From NCBI RefSeq assembly GCF_028290785.1, contig NZ_JAQGJD010000294.1, forward strand, positions 1-64,000: DNA of 64,000 nucleotides, written 5' to 3'. Each line of letters begins with the position of its first letter. Positions within the stretch are counted from its first letter, which is position 1. Both the position numbers and the translations under genes were made by a program. The DNA comes from Tardiphaga sp. (lineage in GTDB: Bacteria; Pseudomonadota; Alphaproteobacteria; Rhizobiales; Xanthobacteraceae). This document shows positions 11,054 to 20,090 of this stretch, piece by piece. Under the pieces are notes generated by a model. The model saw nothing but the letters and a program-made list of their open reading frames with translations. It was not told the origin of the DNA and made no database searches.

Positions 11054-11761
11054 TTGGCCAAACCCGTTCCACCGCCGCCCGCGCCGCGGCTCTATCTGGC
11101 GACCCCGGTGCTCGAGGATCCCGCCGCGCTGGTGACCGAGTTGCCCGCGTTGCTGGCGAAGGCCGACGTCGCCGCCGTGCTGGTGCGGCTGAAGATGACC
11201 GACCAGCGCACCCTGATCTCGCGCATCAAGGCGCTGGTGCCGGCGATCCAGCCGAGCGGCGCTGCCGTGCTGATCGAGGGCCACGCCGAACTGGTGGCCC
11301 GCGGCGGCGCTGACGGCGCGCATCTCGACGGCATCGAAGCCGTGGAAGACGCGATGGAAACTCTGAAGCCGGATTGGATCGCCGGCGTCGGCGGGCTTTC
11401 CACGCGCCACGATTCCATGGCGGCGGGCGAAGCCGGCGTCGATTACGTGCTGTTCGGCGAACCGGATGCGAAGGGCGAGCGGCCATCGGCGGATGCCATC
11501 GCCGAGCGGCTGCAATGGTGGGCCGAACTGTTCGAGCCGCCCTGCGTCGGCTATGCGGCGTCGGTCGATGAAGCCCGGGCGTTCGCCGTGGCGGGCGCCG
11601 ACTTCGTGCTGGTGGGCGACTTCATCTGGGCCGATCCGCGCGGCCCGACCGCGGCGCTGATGGACGCCGAGCAGGCGATCGGGCTGGGTCATGCCGCCAG
11701 ACTGGAAGTTGCCAAATCAGAAGCTGCCATGCCGGGAACAGCCAAAGCCGAACAGGAATGA
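11054..11761 (+). CDS. ThiE-like (thiamine phosphate synthase family) TIM-barrel protein, divergent
   Basis: LYLATPVL..., VLIEGHAELVARGGADGAHLDGIE, GVGGLSTRHDSMAAGEAGVDYVLFGEP; probable TTG start at 11054. Confidence 0.72.
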   Translation: MAKPVPPPPAPRLYLATPVLEDPAALVTELPALLAKADVAAVLVRLKMTDQRTLISRIKALVPAIQPSGAAVLIEGHAELVARGGADGAHLDGIEAVEDAMETLKPDWIAGVGGLSTRHDSMAAGEAGVDYVLFGEPDAKGERPSADAIAERLQWWAELFEPPCVGYAASVDEARAFAVAGADFVLVGDFIWADPRGPTAALMDAEQAIGLGHAARLEVAKSEAAMPGTAKAEQE

Positions 11762-11768
11762 CGCCGGA

Positions 11769-12833
11769 ATGAAAATTCTGCGTTTCCTTATCATCCTCGC
11801 GGGTTGCGCGACGTGGGCAGGCTGCGCTTCCGCGCAGATTCAGCTGACGCCGCAGGCCGCGCCCGCGGCGCCGCCGAAGGCCAGCAAGCCGGCGGCGCCG
11901 AAGGCACCCGCCAAGGCACCGGCGGCGGTGGCGAAGAAGCCGCCGGCGCCGGCCCCCAAACCCGCAGAGCCCACGGCGGCAGCGCCTGTCGATTCCAATG
12001 CCGACCTGGTTTACGGCGCCTATCAGCGCGGCCAGTACAAGACCGCCTTCGATCTCGCCATGAAGCGCGCGCAGGAGAACAATGACCCCAAGGCGATGAC
12101 CATGCTCGGCGAGCTCTACGCCAATGCCCTGGGGGTCAAGCGCGACTACGCCAAGGCCGCGGAATGGTATCAGCGCGCCGCCGAACGCGGCGACAGAGAG
12201 GCGATGTTCGCGCTCGCCATGCTGCGGCTGTCGGATCGCGGCGGCAAGTCCGGCAATCGCGATGACGCCGCCAAGCTGCTGGCCTCCTCCGCCAAGCTCG
12301 GCAATCCCAAGGCGGCATATAACCTGGCGCTGCTCTATCTGGACGGCCAGACCTTCCCGCAGGACGTCAAGCGCGCGGCCGAATTGCTGCGTGTTGCCGC
12401 CGATGCCGGCAATCCCGAGGCACAATACGCGCTGGCAACGTTCTACAAGGAAGGCACCGGCGTCGAGAAGAGCGTCGACAAGGCGGTCCGGCTGCTGCAG
12501 GCCGCCGCGCTCGCCGACAATGTCGATGCCGAGGTCGAATACGCCATCGCGCTGTACAACGGCACCGGGACACCGAAAAACGAGACGGCCGCCGTGGCCC
12601 TGCTGCGCAAGGCCTCCAGGCAGAACAGCCCGATTGCGCAAAACCGGCTGGCGCGCGTGCTGGCGATGCGTCCCGACACCGCCGAGCGGCTGGAGGGCTT
12701 GAAATGGCATATTGTCGCCAAAACCGCCGGCAAGGGCGACCTGATGCTCGACGAGCTCCTTGCCAAGGCCACCCCGGAAGAGCGCAGCAGCGCCCAGGAC
12801 GCCGCGCGAAAATGGCTGGGCGCTCCGAAATGA
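11769..12833 (+). CDS. SEL1-like tetratricopeptide repeat lipoprotein/periplasmic protein
   Basis: Signal-like N-terminus MKILRFLIILAGCATWAGCASAQ, Pro/Ala-rich linker, repeated AxxLGxLYxxGxGVxxDxxKAxxWYxxAA units. Confidence 0.87.
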   Translation: MKILRFLIILAGCATWAGCASAQIQLTPQAAPAAPPKASKPAAPKAPAKAPAAVAKKPPAPAPKPAEPTAAAPVDSNADLVYGAYQRGQYKTAFDLAMKRAQENNDPKAMTMLGELYANALGVKRDYAKAAEWYQRAAERGDREAMFALAMLRLSDRGGKSGNRDDAAKLLASSAKLGNPKAAYNLALLYLDGQTFPQDVKRAAELLRVAADAGNPEAQYALATFYKEGTGVEKSVDKAVRLLQAAALADNVDAEVEYAIALYNGTGTPKNETAAVALLRKASRQNSPIAQNRLARVLAMRPDTAERLEGLKWHIVAKTAGKGDLMLDELLAKATPEERSSAQDAARKWLGAPK

Positions 12834-12932
12834 TCGGCCCTTGACGTTCCCGCGCTTGCAGGGCACCCATCGCCCCAGCAACTCCCGCAGCATCCATTGA
12901 GACCTGACGCCCAGGTCGTCTTGAGCGAAATC

Positions 12933-13718
12933 ATGATCAATTCGGCCCTGATGAACGTCATGGTGAAAGCCGCACGCCGCGCCGGCCGCAGCCTCAAGCG
13001 CGACCTCGGCGAAGTCGAGAACCTGCAGGTCTCGATGAAGGGCCCGGCGAATTTCGTCAGCCTCGCCGACAAGCGCGCCGAGGAGATGCTGTACACCGAC
13101 CTCAACAAGGCGCGCCCCGGCTACGGCTTCCTCGGCGAGGAAGGCGGCAATCGCGAAGGCACCGACAAGAGCCATAGCTGGGTGGTCGATCCGCTGGATG
13201 GCACCACCAACTTCCTGCACGGCATTCCGCATTTCGCGGTGTCGATCGGCCTGCTGCGCGAAGGCGTCGCCATCGCCGGCCTGATCTACAATCCCGCCAA
13301 CGACGAACTCTACATGGCCGAAAAGGGCTCTGGCGCGTTCCTCAACGATACCCGCCTGCGCGTCGCCGGCCGCAAGCAGCTCAACGAATGCGTCATCGCC
13401 TGCGGCCTGCCGCATATCGGCCGCGGCGACCACGAGCAGTCGCGCAAGGAAATGACCGCGCTGCAGCCGAAGGTCGCGGGGCTCCGCCGTTTTGGCGCGG
13501 CGTCATTGGATCTCGCCTTCGTCGCCGCTGGCCGTCTCGACGGCTACTGGGAGCGCAACCTTCAGCCGTGGGACATTGCGGCCGGCATCGTGCTGATCAA
13601 GGAAGCCGGCGGCACCGTCGGCGACATCCATGGCGGCGACGTGTTGAAGACCGGCAACGTGGTCTGCGGCAATGAATTCGTGAACGGCGAACTGACGAAA
13701 ATTCTTCGGCCGCTGTGA
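12933..13718 (+). CDS. suhB: Inositol monophosphatase family protein
   Basis: GEEGGNREGTDKSHSWVVDPLDGTTNFLHGIPHFAVSIGL; ERNLQPWDIAAGIVLIKEAGG. Confidence 0.93.
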   Translation: MINSALMNVMVKAARRAGRSLKRDLGEVENLQVSMKGPANFVSLADKRAEEMLYTDLNKARPGYGFLGEEGGNREGTDKSHSWVVDPLDGTTNFLHGIPHFAVSIGLLREGVAIAGLIYNPANDELYMAEKGSGAFLNDTRLRVAGRKQLNECVIACGLPHIGRGDHEQSRKEMTALQPKVAGLRRFGAASLDLAFVAAGRLDGYWERNLQPWDIAAGIVLIKEAGGTVGDIHGGDVLKTGNVVCGNEFVNGELTKILRPL

Positions 13719-14764
13719 CCGCCGATGGCGCGCCGACGCCGTTCCGGCTCGCCAGCCTGCCGGGCCTCGCGCTCTGCGTGGCCGTGGCGCTGCTCGCGAT
13801 GCTGCTCGAGAAGATCGAAGTCGCTCTCGTCGGCGAACCCTATCTCGAAGCGCTGGTGCTGGCGATCCTGATCGGGGTCATCATCCGGACGCTGTGGAGC
13901 CCCGGGTCGCGATGGCTGCCCGGCATCGATTTTTCCGCCAAAATCCTGCTCGAAATCGCCGTGGTGTTGCTCGGTGCCGCGCTCAGCGCCGGCACGGTGC
14001 TGGCGCTCGGCCCGTTGCTGCTGGTCGGGATCGTTGTCGTGGTGATCTTCGCCATCGCCAGCAGCTATGCGATCTGCCGCGCGCTCGGCCTGCGGCAGAA
14101 GATGGCGATCCTGATCGCCTGCGGCAACTCGATCTGCGGCAACTCCGCCATCGCCGCCGTCGCGCCGGTGATCGGCGCCGACAGCGACGACGTCGCCTCC
14201 TCGATTGCATTCACCGCGGTACTCGGCGTGGTCGTGGTGCTGCTGCTGCCGCTGCTCGTGCCGCTGCTGCAATTATCCCTGACGCAATACGGCGTGCTGG
14301 CGGGCCTGACGGTGTATGCCGTTCCGCAGGTGCTGGCCGCCACGCTGCCGATCGGCGCGCTGAGCAATCAGGTCGGCACGGTGGTGAAGCTGGTGCGGGT
14401 GTTGATGCTGGGCCCCGTGGTGTTCGGACTTTCGCTCGCCGCGGGCCGCTTGCGCGGCAGCGATGGCCCGCGCACCGCGCCTCACGAAAAGCTGGCGCTG
14501 CACCAGTTGCTGCCGTGGTTCATCGTCGGCTTCCTGTTGGTCGCCGCGGCCCGTTCGCTCGGACTGATTCCGATGACGTGGGTCAAACCGGTCGCCGGCA
14601 TCGCCAGCATCCTCACCACGATTTCGATGGCGGGGCTCGGGCTGGGCGTCGATGTCCGCGTGGTGGCGAAGGCCGGCCTCGCTGTGACCATCGCGGTCAC
14701 TCTGTCGCTGATCGTGCTGGCCGTGATCAGCTATGGCGTGATTTTGGCAGCGGGAGTGGCGTAG
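13715..14764 (+). CDS. YeiH family putative sulfate exporter
   Basis: 349 aa polytopic; ILIACGNSICGNSAIAAVAPVI signature. Confidence 0.88.
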   Translation: MTADGAPTPFRLASLPGLALCVAVALLAMLLEKIEVALVGEPYLEALVLAILIGVIIRTLWSPGSRWLPGIDFSAKILLEIAVVLLGAALSAGTVLALGPLLLVGIVVVVIFAIASSYAICRALGLRQKMAILIACGNSICGNSAIAAVAPVIGADSDDVASSIAFTAVLGVVVVLLLPLLVPLLQLSLTQYGVLAGLTVYAVPQVLAATLPIGALSNQVGTVVKLVRVLMLGPVVFGLSLAAGRLRGSDGPRTAPHEKLALHQLLPWFIVGFLLVAAARSLGLIPMTWVKPVAGIASILTTISMAGLGLGVDVRVVAKAGLAVTIAVTLSLIVLAVISYGVILAAGVA

Positions 14765-14887
14765 GCGGAAACTAAGCTTCGCGGGGAGAACGAAGAAGGC
14801 GCCGAATGGAACTCGCGGGGTTGCCGGCGCGTTCCCATGCTGGCCCGCCGCTGAAACCACTCAGGTTTCTGGACCGGCCGGGAGCCG

Positions 14888-16708
14888 ATGATGCACCTTG
14901 CTGCGAAACTGTTGCTCATCGGCGCGATGAGTTTTGCCGGCATCGACGGCGCCGCCGCCCAGAGCCTGGAGCAGTTTTTCCAGGGCATCGGCCGCGGAGG
15001 ACAGCCCCGCAGGGCTGCGATCCAGACCGAATGGGAAAGGATCTCGGCAGCCGAACTTCTCTGCATCGACAACAGGCTTCGCCGCGCCCGCCGGTCGGTC
15101 AACGTTCTGATCGACCGCGGCATTGGCCCGTCGGACAATCGCGTTGCCGGCATCGTCAGCGACTGCCGTGCCGATGCGAGCAATTCGAATACACCAGCCA
15201 CTCCCAGCTTCAACTGCAAGATCGCGAACCAGCCGGACGAGATGGCGATCTGCAGCAATGGCGAATTGGCGCGTCTCGATCGCACGGTCGTGGACGGCTA
15301 TGAGCATGTGCTCGGCCACGAAGGCGCGGCCGTCGCGAAGGGCATCGCCGAGCCGCTGCTGCAACGTCGGCATGGCTGCGGCTCCGATATCGAGTGCATC
15401 AAGCGCGTGCAACTCACAGCCATCGCCGCGTTCCAGGCGCGCGGCGCGCCGGTCCAGGTCCCCGCCCCGGCGCAGGTGACCGCGCGCGACGATCCGGCCT
15501 ATGTCGTCAACGGCATGCGACTCGGCAGCAGTGTCAACGTCAGCAGCCCGGACTATCTCGACTATGCCTGCGCGCCCAGCCAGCAATATGCCGGCTTCAC
15601 CGTGTGCCAGCGCCAGACCGCCGAGCGCTCGCGGCGCCGTCGCGTCGCCGAGTCCGCGGCGTTTCTGCACGCCGCCGATGGGGCTGTTGTCTACATCAAC
15701 CAGAGTCTTGAGCCGGTCGTCATGGACGACAACGACGCCCATGACGAGATTGGCAGGTTGTCGGAAACGCTCGGCAAGGCAACGCTGCTGCCGATGCAGG
15801 ACGCCAGAGGCGTGCCCAGCGGCTTGATCGCGTCCTGGGGCGCGGTGTCGCTGCAGCCGCTAGGGCCGGAGCGGAGGGCTGCGCTCGCTGCCGGCACCGA
15901 CGACCAACCCGGCATCCTGATCGACGGCATCGGCAACGCGCAACGATCGGCGCAACTGGGACTGCCGATCTATCGTCTCGGCGGCGGCGCGGGCTATGTC
16001 TGGTCGGCGAGCTGGAACGGTCGCGGCCGCGGCACGCTGCGCATGCTGGCGATCGACGCGTCGCGGCTGCCCGGCGCTGCTGCAGAAGTGAAACCTGCGG
16101 AGCCGCCAGCCGTCGTGGCCGAAGCGCCGAAGCCTGTTGATGCAGCGCCACCTGCGCCAGCTGCCGCTACGCAAACCGCGCCAAAACCTGCGGAGCCCAC
16201 CCCTGTGCCGGCTCCGCAAGCCAAGACACCTGCACCTGCGGCGGCAGCACCCGCACCGGCCGAGGTGCGGGTGGTCGGTCCACCCATCGCGCTGCGCCCC
16301 GCTACTCCGGCAGCGGCACCGACGCCGACTCCTTCGGGAGCCGGCAACGGCCTGGTGATCTTTCTGATCGCGCTGGTCGTCGTCCTGCTCGCGGCAGTCG
16401 CCTATCTGTTCCGGAAATCCCGCATCGGGCCATCCGCTGCCGCGGCGGCGCCTGCCGTCGCAGACACGACGCCACCTCCAGCGCCGTCACCCGCTTCGGT
16501 CGTTGCGCCTGCGTCAGAAAAAATAGATCTGCCGGCATTGGTCCCGGTCGAATCGCCCGACAGTGTTGCCGCCTCGACACCTGACATGACAACGCCCCAC
16601 GCCATCGATGGCGCTGTGAGCGCGGGCCGCGATATCGAGATGCGAGAGCTCTCCGATACGCCGAACATCGGGCGATCAAGCCAAGGCAGCGCTGGGTCGA
16701 AGACCTGA
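14888..16708 (+). CDS. Secreted/membrane-anchored protein with LprI-like (DUF1311-like) segment, Pro/Ala-rich region and C-terminal TM
   Basis: Signal peptide MMHLAAKLLLIGAMSFAGIDGAAAQ; NCKIANQPDEMAICSNGELARLDR; TM GLVIFLIALVVVLLAAVAYLFRK. Confidence 0.65.
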   Translation: MMHLAAKLLLIGAMSFAGIDGAAAQSLEQFFQGIGRGGQPRRAAIQTEWERISAAELLCIDNRLRRARRSVNVLIDRGIGPSDNRVAGIVSDCRADASNSNTPATPSFNCKIANQPDEMAICSNGELARLDRTVVDGYEHVLGHEGAAVAKGIAEPLLQRRHGCGSDIECIKRVQLTAIAAFQARGAPVQVPAPAQVTARDDPAYVVNGMRLGSSVNVSSPDYLDYACAPSQQYAGFTVCQRQTAERSRRRRVAESAAFLHAADGAVVYINQSLEPVVMDDNDAHDEIGRLSETLGKATLLPMQDARGVPSGLIASWGAVSLQPLGPERRAALAAGTDDQPGILIDGIGNAQRSAQLGLPIYRLGGGAGYVWSASWNGRGRGTLRMLAIDASRLPGAAAEVKPAEPPAVVAEAPKPVDAAPPAPAAATQTAPKPAEPTPVPAPQAKTPAPAAAAPAPAEVRVVGPPIALRPATPAAAPTPTPSGAGNGLVIFLIALVVVLLAAVAYLFRKSRIGPSAAAAAPAVADTTPPPAPSPASVVAPASEKIDLPALVPVESPDSVAASTPDMTTPHAIDGAVSAGRDIEMRELSDTPNIGRSSQGSAGSKT

Positions 16709-16947
16709 ATGCATCACGTCGATCCTCGTCGGCAGCAAGATACTAAATGTGTAACTAACAGAGAGATCGCCTCGCTACCGAAAGGCATCTGCATCTGTGC
16801 ATGGACGCTGTTCCATACAAGCCGTGAGACAATCCCGACTCTCCCTGATGCATTGTGTTGGCGCTGCTTCGGCCACATTGTTCGCGACACGATGCCATCG
16901 GCGTTGAGTTTTGATTTTCCGTAACTCAGCGAATGCGCATTTCGACT

Positions 16948-16982
16948 GATGCAAGTTGGCAACATGTTTCCGACTTGCCATC
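16948..16982. promoter_or_regulatory. Inverted repeat GATGCAAGT...ACTTGCCATC upstream of the cyclase gene (candidate operator)
   Basis: GCAAGT (16951-16956) pairs with ACTTGC (16973-16978), with partly matching flanks. Confidence 0.35.
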
Positions 16983-17034
16983 TGAGGGACTCTGATCGAA
17001 ACTAACACTGCTCTTCCGATCGATCGGCTCGGCA

Positions 17035-18819
17035 ATGGTTCAAGACAGCGTCCCAATTGCGGAACATTCCGACTGGGTGGTCCGAACCCTGTTGTTCATG
17101 GACGTCGTCGAATCTGTAAGGCTCATGGAGCAGTACGAAACCTCCACCGTGCATCGGTGGCTGCAGCTGGTCCGGGTTGTGGAAAACGACATCCTGCCGT
17201 CTCATCAAGGACGACTCGTCAAAAGCCTGGGCGATGGGCTGATGCTGGAATTTCCCAGCGTTTTACCGGCCGTTCAGGCCGCATTCGAAGTTCAACACGC
17301 TTGCGAAAATGCCAATCTGGGCCTGCCCGCTCAACAGCACATCATGCTCCGCACCGGCGCCCATGTCGGTCACCTGATCACCGGCGAGCACGACGTCTAT
17401 GGCAGCGGCGTCAACCTCGCCGCACGGCTGGCGACATTGGCCGGGCCCAGCGAAATTGTCGTTTCCGCCGATGTCCGCGACCAACTGACACCGACGCTCG
17501 ACGCCGAGATCGAAGACCTCGGGCACTGCTATCTGAAACATCTGCATGACCCCGTTCGCGCCTACCGCGTCGGGCCTCCCGGTCCGCAACCTGTAATTGA
17601 TTCCAGTACGTCTTCGATGCCGCAATTACGGCCGACCATCGCGGTGATTCCGTTTGCCGCCCGGGGCGGCCGGTCAGAGCATCATGTTGTCGGCGAAGTC
17701 CTGGCCGATGAAATCATCTCCGCGCTGTCGCGCTCGTCCGAGTTGAACCTTATCTCGCGGCTTTCGACTACCGTGTTTCGGGATCGCAATGCGTCGCTTG
17801 AGGAAGTCAGCCGACACCTCGACGCAGACTACGTGCTGTCAGGGGCTTATCGCCGGACGGGCGACGAACTGAGATTGACGGTCGAACTGGCGGTTGCCGA
17901 TACAGGCGCGGTTGTGTGGTCCGATAGCCTGCACGGCAACGTCCATGCTGTCGTCTTTGGCAGGGACGAACTGGTCGACACGATCGTCGCGTCGGTCAGC
18001 ATGGCGGTGATGGCTCGCGAGCTTCAACGGGCGCAATCCCTGCCGCTGCCGACACTGGAGAGCTACACCTTGCTGATGGGAGCGATCGCGTTGATGCATC
18101 GGCTGTCTCCGCACGACTTCGACCGCTCCCGGCAGATGCTGCAAGCCCTGAGTGAACGCGCACCACGACAAGCCGTGCCGTGGGCCTGGATGGCCAAATG
18201 GCATGTGCTGCGCGTGCAGCAGGGATGGTCCGAGGACCCGAAGAGGGAAACGCAACTGGCTCTCGACTGCGGCCGACGGGCTCTCGCCGCAGATCCGCAA
18301 TGTTCGCTGGCGCTGGTGATTGCGGGCCTGGTTCACACCAACCTGCTGAAGCAGCTCGATGTGGCTCAGGACCATTATGAACTGGCGCTCAGCATCAACC
18401 CGAACGACTCGCTGGCGTGGCTGCTGAAGGGGACCCTGCATGCCTTTCGCGGAGAGGGGAAACTCGCCATCGACAATACGCAGCGGGCGCTCAAATTGTC
18501 GCCGCTCGATCCTCATCGCTATTTCTACGATTCGCTGGCAGCCACCGCGGCTTTATCGGCGGGACACTATAAACGAGCCATCGAACTGGCCAAACATTCG
18601 CTTCGCAGCAACCGCACGCACACTTCGACATTTCGAGCCCTGGCAATTTCGCAATGGCAGCTCGGACTCCACGACGACGCCCGCAAGACGGTCCGCGAGC
18701 TGCTGCGGCTTGAGCCGGGCCTGACCATTGCAAACTATATGGAACGCAGTCCGAGCAAGGGATTCGAAACCGGCAAGATTTGGTCCAACGCGTTGCGGGA
18801 GGCAGGCGTCCCGCAGTAA
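17035..18819 (+). CDS. Class III adenylate/guanylate cyclase with TolB-like domain and TPRs
   Basis: LLFMDVVESVRLMEQYE, KSLGDGLMLEF, DVYGSGVNLAARLATLAGPSEIVVS; PTIAVIPFAARG...ADEIISALSRSSELNLISRLST; C-terminal TPRs. Confidence 0.9.
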   Translation: MVQDSVPIAEHSDWVVRTLLFMDVVESVRLMEQYETSTVHRWLQLVRVVENDILPSHQGRLVKSLGDGLMLEFPSVLPAVQAAFEVQHACENANLGLPAQQHIMLRTGAHVGHLITGEHDVYGSGVNLAARLATLAGPSEIVVSADVRDQLTPTLDAEIEDLGHCYLKHLHDPVRAYRVGPPGPQPVIDSSTSSMPQLRPTIAVIPFAARGGRSEHHVVGEVLADEIISALSRSSELNLISRLSTTVFRDRNASLEEVSRHLDADYVLSGAYRRTGDELRLTVELAVADTGAVVWSDSLHGNVHAVVFGRDELVDTIVASVSMAVMARELQRAQSLPLPTLESYTLLMGAIALMHRLSPHDFDRSRQMLQALSERAPRQAVPWAWMAKWHVLRVQQGWSEDPKRETQLALDCGRRALAADPQCSLALVIAGLVHTNLLKQLDVAQDHYELALSINPNDSLAWLLKGTLHAFRGEGKLAIDNTQRALKLSPLDPHRYFYDSLAATAALSAGHYKRAIELAKHSLRSNRTHTSTFRALAISQWQLGLHDDARKTVRELLRLEPGLTIANYMERSPSKGFETGKIWSNALREAGVPQ

Positions 18820-18836
18820 CGATGAAAGGGACTACG

Positions 18837-20048
18837 ATGAGTACGATGGGTCCTGAAGCAGGATTGGCCGGCGCGGCCGGTGCAGCGGGAGCGGCCGGCG
18901 CGGCGGGAGCAGCCGGTGCGGCTGGAGCGGCTGGAGCGGCTGGAGCGGCTGGCGCCGCCGGAGCAGCTGGAGCCGCCGGCGCAGCTTATGGCTACGGATC
19001 GCCGATGGCGGCGGATGCCCTGATCAAGCATCGCGATGGTATCGTCGGGAGCTGGTCGCCCCCGCCACCTACCGGATATCCTGCGCAGCGCGACGTGGAG
19101 GAGCCGCTCAATCTTAGGGATTGGGACCCCGGCGTACGCGCGTCCGTCATCGACTTCGATCTGCTATCGCATCTGCATTTTACTCAACACTCCGAAAAGC
19201 GGGAGGACGGCACGCTGTCGCAAGAGGGCGTCTCGGTCTGGCACTTCAACGTGACGCCTGGCGCCGACCAATCGCCGCGCACTACTGCCAGCAGGATCGC
19301 GACGGTGATCCGACCAACCACCGAGATATTCCAAAGTCAGCTCAGGTTCCTTGATGAGTATTCCGACCTCCGGGAAGATCGCGCTTCGGAAATACTGTCC
19401 CAGACTTCATATCCATTCCCGTTTTGGGCCTCGATCGTGTACCTGCATCCTGATCGCACGAAGAAAACCATCGAGCTGCTCGACGCGGCGCTGAGGCTCG
19501 CCAATTTCGTTGAGATGCGGTTCAAGCACGCGCTCGCCTGCCGGCGTCCCAACGAATATTCGCTGCAGGTTCAGCCGATCATCCTCACGCCGGGGCACGG
19601 CAGCTTTCCCAGCGGTCACGCCACCGAGAACCACATGATTGCGCGGATCCTCTGGGAATTGCGTAAAGCCGCTTACGGCATGTCACCCGTGCTCGGCGAG
19701 CAATTGATGCGACAGGCCGCGCGCATCGCCATCAATCGAACCGTCGCGGGCGTGCATTTCCCGGTCGATACGGCGGTCGGGCAGATGCTCGGGCTCACGC
19801 TGGGCCGTTATTTCATTCAAAGGGCTCAGGCCGGGGCAACGGACTTTCAGGCCTGGCGCTTCGACGGGGAGCGTTATCCGCCAGAGGGCGATTTCGATTT
19901 TCGGGATTTTTGCGAGGCCGGTACCGTCACGGAAAAACCCGTGCCTTCCTACATCGCCGCTCTCGCGGCGCAGCCAGCGCCGGACAAGTCGGACATTCTG
20001 GAATGGCTGTGGCTGCAAGCCGTACAGGAATGGCGCCAACTCCCGTAA
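18837..20048 (+). CDS. PAP2 phosphatase/vanadium-dependent haloperoxidase-fold protein with N-terminal (GAA)n tract
   Basis: Active-site motifs K-x6-RP (KHALACRRP), PSGH (SFPSGHATE), R-x5-H-x3-D (RTVAGVHFPVD). Confidence 0.82.
   Translation: MSTMGPEAGLAGAAGAAGAAGAAGAAGAAGAAGAAGAAGAAGAAGAAGAAYGYGSPMAADALIKHRDGIVGSWSPPPPTGYPAQRDVEEPLNLRDWDPGVRASVIDFDLLSHLHFTQHSEKREDGTLSQEGVSVWHFNVTPGADQSPRTTASRIATVIRPTTEIFQSQLRFLDEYSDLREDRASEILSQTSYPFPFWASIVYLHPDRTKKTIELLDAALRLANFVEMRFKHALACRRPNEYSLQVQPIILTPGHGSFPSGHATENHMIARILWELRKAAYGMSPVLGEQLMRQAARIAINRTVAGVHFPVDTAVGQMLGLTLGRYFIQRAQAGATDFQAWRFDGERYPPEGDFDFRDFCEAGTVTEKPVPSYIAALAAQPAPDKSDILEWLWLQAVQEWRQLP
18868..18985 (+). repeat. 9-bp tandem repeat tract coding for Gly-Ala-Ala units
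   Basis: About 13-14 GAA tripeptides; several consecutive identical GGAGCGGCT units around 18920-18951. Confidence 0.85.
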
Positions 20049-20090
20049 ATCCATGATCCCATTTCTCCGTCAGCTTCCAGGACCTTCGCC

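Noticed and set aside
11622-13433. 603-aa minus-strand ORF across SEL1 and suhB genes
   Set aside because: Spans two well-supported sense genes, G/R/A-rich without motifs.
18868-18985. CRISPR or minisatellite-type array
   Set aside because: Nine-bp in-frame units without spacers inside a coding frame; it is a protein repeat, not a CRISPR. No CRISPR array was seen elsewhere in the window.
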